Shown here piece by piece: positions 6,257 to 6,937 of a stretch of 6,937 bases of DNA. The position numbers and the translations under genes were made by a program. The DNA is from Candidatus Zipacnadia bacterium (GTDB taxonomy: Bacteria; Armatimonadota; Zipacnadia; Zipacnadales; Zipacnadaceae), in the NCBI GenBank assembly GCA_029821255.1, contig JALGTS010000060.1, positions 1-6,937 of the forward strand. Reading direction: 5' to 3'. The notes under the pieces are model-generated. The model did no database searches. It saw only the letters and a list, made by a program, of their open reading frames with translations, and was not told the DNA's origin. The first letter of the stretch is position 1. Each line of letters opens with the position of its first letter.

Positions 6257-6937
6257 TTATCGCTCCGGTTGGTATGCCGTAGGTGTCGTGATCACCACGG
6301 CACATGCCTGCAAATCCAGAAGTTGGCGCGCGTAGTCGCGCACTTGCTCGGCGCTGACCGCCGCAATGTGCTGCTGATACTTTCGGTAATTATCATACCC
6401 TAATCCGTACAGTTCGTCCAATGCCTGGAGCTGGGCACGCCGCCCGGGGTCGGCCAGGCTGATTTGCTGGCTACTCACGCAGGCGACCTTAGCCTGGTTT
6501 AGCTCCTCAGCGCTGACCAGTTCCTGAGTAAGCCGGGTTATTTGGTCCTCAATAACCTGCTTGACCTCATCAACCTTCTCAGGTGCTGTCGCCGCATATA
6601 TGGCGTAGTAGCCAGGGTCAAGCCCGGCCATCTCATAGGCATAGGTGGCGTAGACCAATCCCTTGCCGCGCAGCATATCGTGTAATCGCCCACCGGGAGT
6701 GCCCATCCCGCTTAGTAGGGATGTCAGCACATCCCGGACATATCTGTGCTCGTCATTTACCCGCGGCCCGAGAAAGCCGTAGTAGATTATAGCTTGATGC
6801 TGATTGCGCTTAACCGTCTTGCTCCGTCTTTCGGTAAGCGGCGGCTCGTCGGCAACATCCAGGCGGAACAGCTCCCGCTGGCTCCAAGAGCCGAACTCGT
6901 GTTGCACACGACTTCGCAGCCTCGCCGCATCGATATT
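6257..6937 (-). CDS. M16 family zinc peptidase, C-terminal domain (5' end outside window)
   Basis: The frame is open from the right edge to the TAA at 6259-6257, giving 226 residues. The GTG at 6907 is an internal codon, as the frame continues to the edge. HQAIIYYGFLGP (47-58), a VLTSLLSGMGTPGGRLHDML stretch (70-89) and RGKGLVYATYAY (90-101), with the conserved Arg and Tyr of the substrate-binding R...GLxY motif, mark the C-terminal M16 domain. DPGYYAIYAATAPEKVDEV (107-125) and SAEELNQAK (142-150) also fit. The HxxEH zinc site would lie in the missing N-terminal half. This part could therefore belong to a catalytic subunit or to a non-catalytic partner subunit. M16 peptidases degrade peptides or process precursors. 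The gene ends 15 bp before the broken DUF302 gene and probably belongs to the same transcription unit. Confidence 0.88.
   Translation of the reverse strand, partial: NIDAARLRSRVQHEFGSWSQRELFRLDVADEPPLTERRSKTVKRNQHQAIIYYGFLGPRVNDEHRYVRDVLTSLLSGMGTPGGRLHDMLRGKGLVYATYAYEMAGLDPGYYAIYAATAPEKVDEVKQVIEDQITRLTQELVSAEELNQAKVACVSSQQISLADPGRRAQLQALDELYGLGYDNYRKYQQHIAAVSAEQVRDYARQLLDLQACAVVITTPTAYQPER

Overview
The window holds a bacterial chromosomal segment of mid-to-high GC content. It has no RNA genes, insertion sequences, CRISPR arrays or phage genes. Gene density is very high, and six intact or partial genes plus one broken gene lie on the minus strand with gaps of 42 bp or less, some overlapping, which suggests one transcription unit read from right to left. 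The organism cannot be named from the sequence. A long-form HisG, an actinobacterial-style LeuB, an archaeal/RuMP-type 6-phospho-3-hexuloisomerase, a ROK kinase and an M16 peptidase would fit a free-living, amino-acid-prototrophic bacterium, possibly of a less-studied phylum such as Armatimonadota or Chloroflexota. That placement is inference only.

Layout, left to right: (1) 1-519 (+), the C-terminal part of a PIG-L/LmbE-type deacetylase, cut by the window edge; (2) 520-573, a short convergent gap; (3) 574-1587 (-), a ROK-family sugar kinase; (4) 1584-3398 (-), a two-domain membrane glycosyltransferase whose N-terminal half looks like a WecA/MraY-type phosphoglycosyltransferase that has lost most of its catalytic acidic residues, fused to a WecG/TagA/CpsF (GT26) domain; (5) 3402-4454 (-), 3-isopropylmalate dehydrogenase (leuB-like) with an NADP-type cofactor signature; (6) 4497-5384 (-), hisG, long form; (7) 5417-5968 (-), 6-phospho-3-hexuloisomerase (hxlB); (8) 5973-6241 (-), a DUF302 gene broken by two frame changes, whose first part is by chance in frame with hxlB; (9) 6257-6937 (-), the C-terminal part of an M16 zinc peptidase, cut by the window edge.

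How the genes could work together: hisG and leuB are amino-acid biosynthesis genes. hxlB acts at the hexulose-6-P/fructose-6-P step that, run in reverse together with a hexulose-phosphate synthase, can supply pentose phosphate and hence the PRPP that HisG consumes. The GT26 fusion, the ROK kinase and the convergent deacetylase all belong to families that act on sugars or amino sugars and may form a small cell-envelope or amino-sugar module. The most unusual items are the degenerate WecA-like domain fused to the GT26 enzyme, the broken DUF302 gene that creates an open DUF302-hxlB chimeric frame, and the Lys-Tyr cofactor signature in the LeuB-like enzyme.
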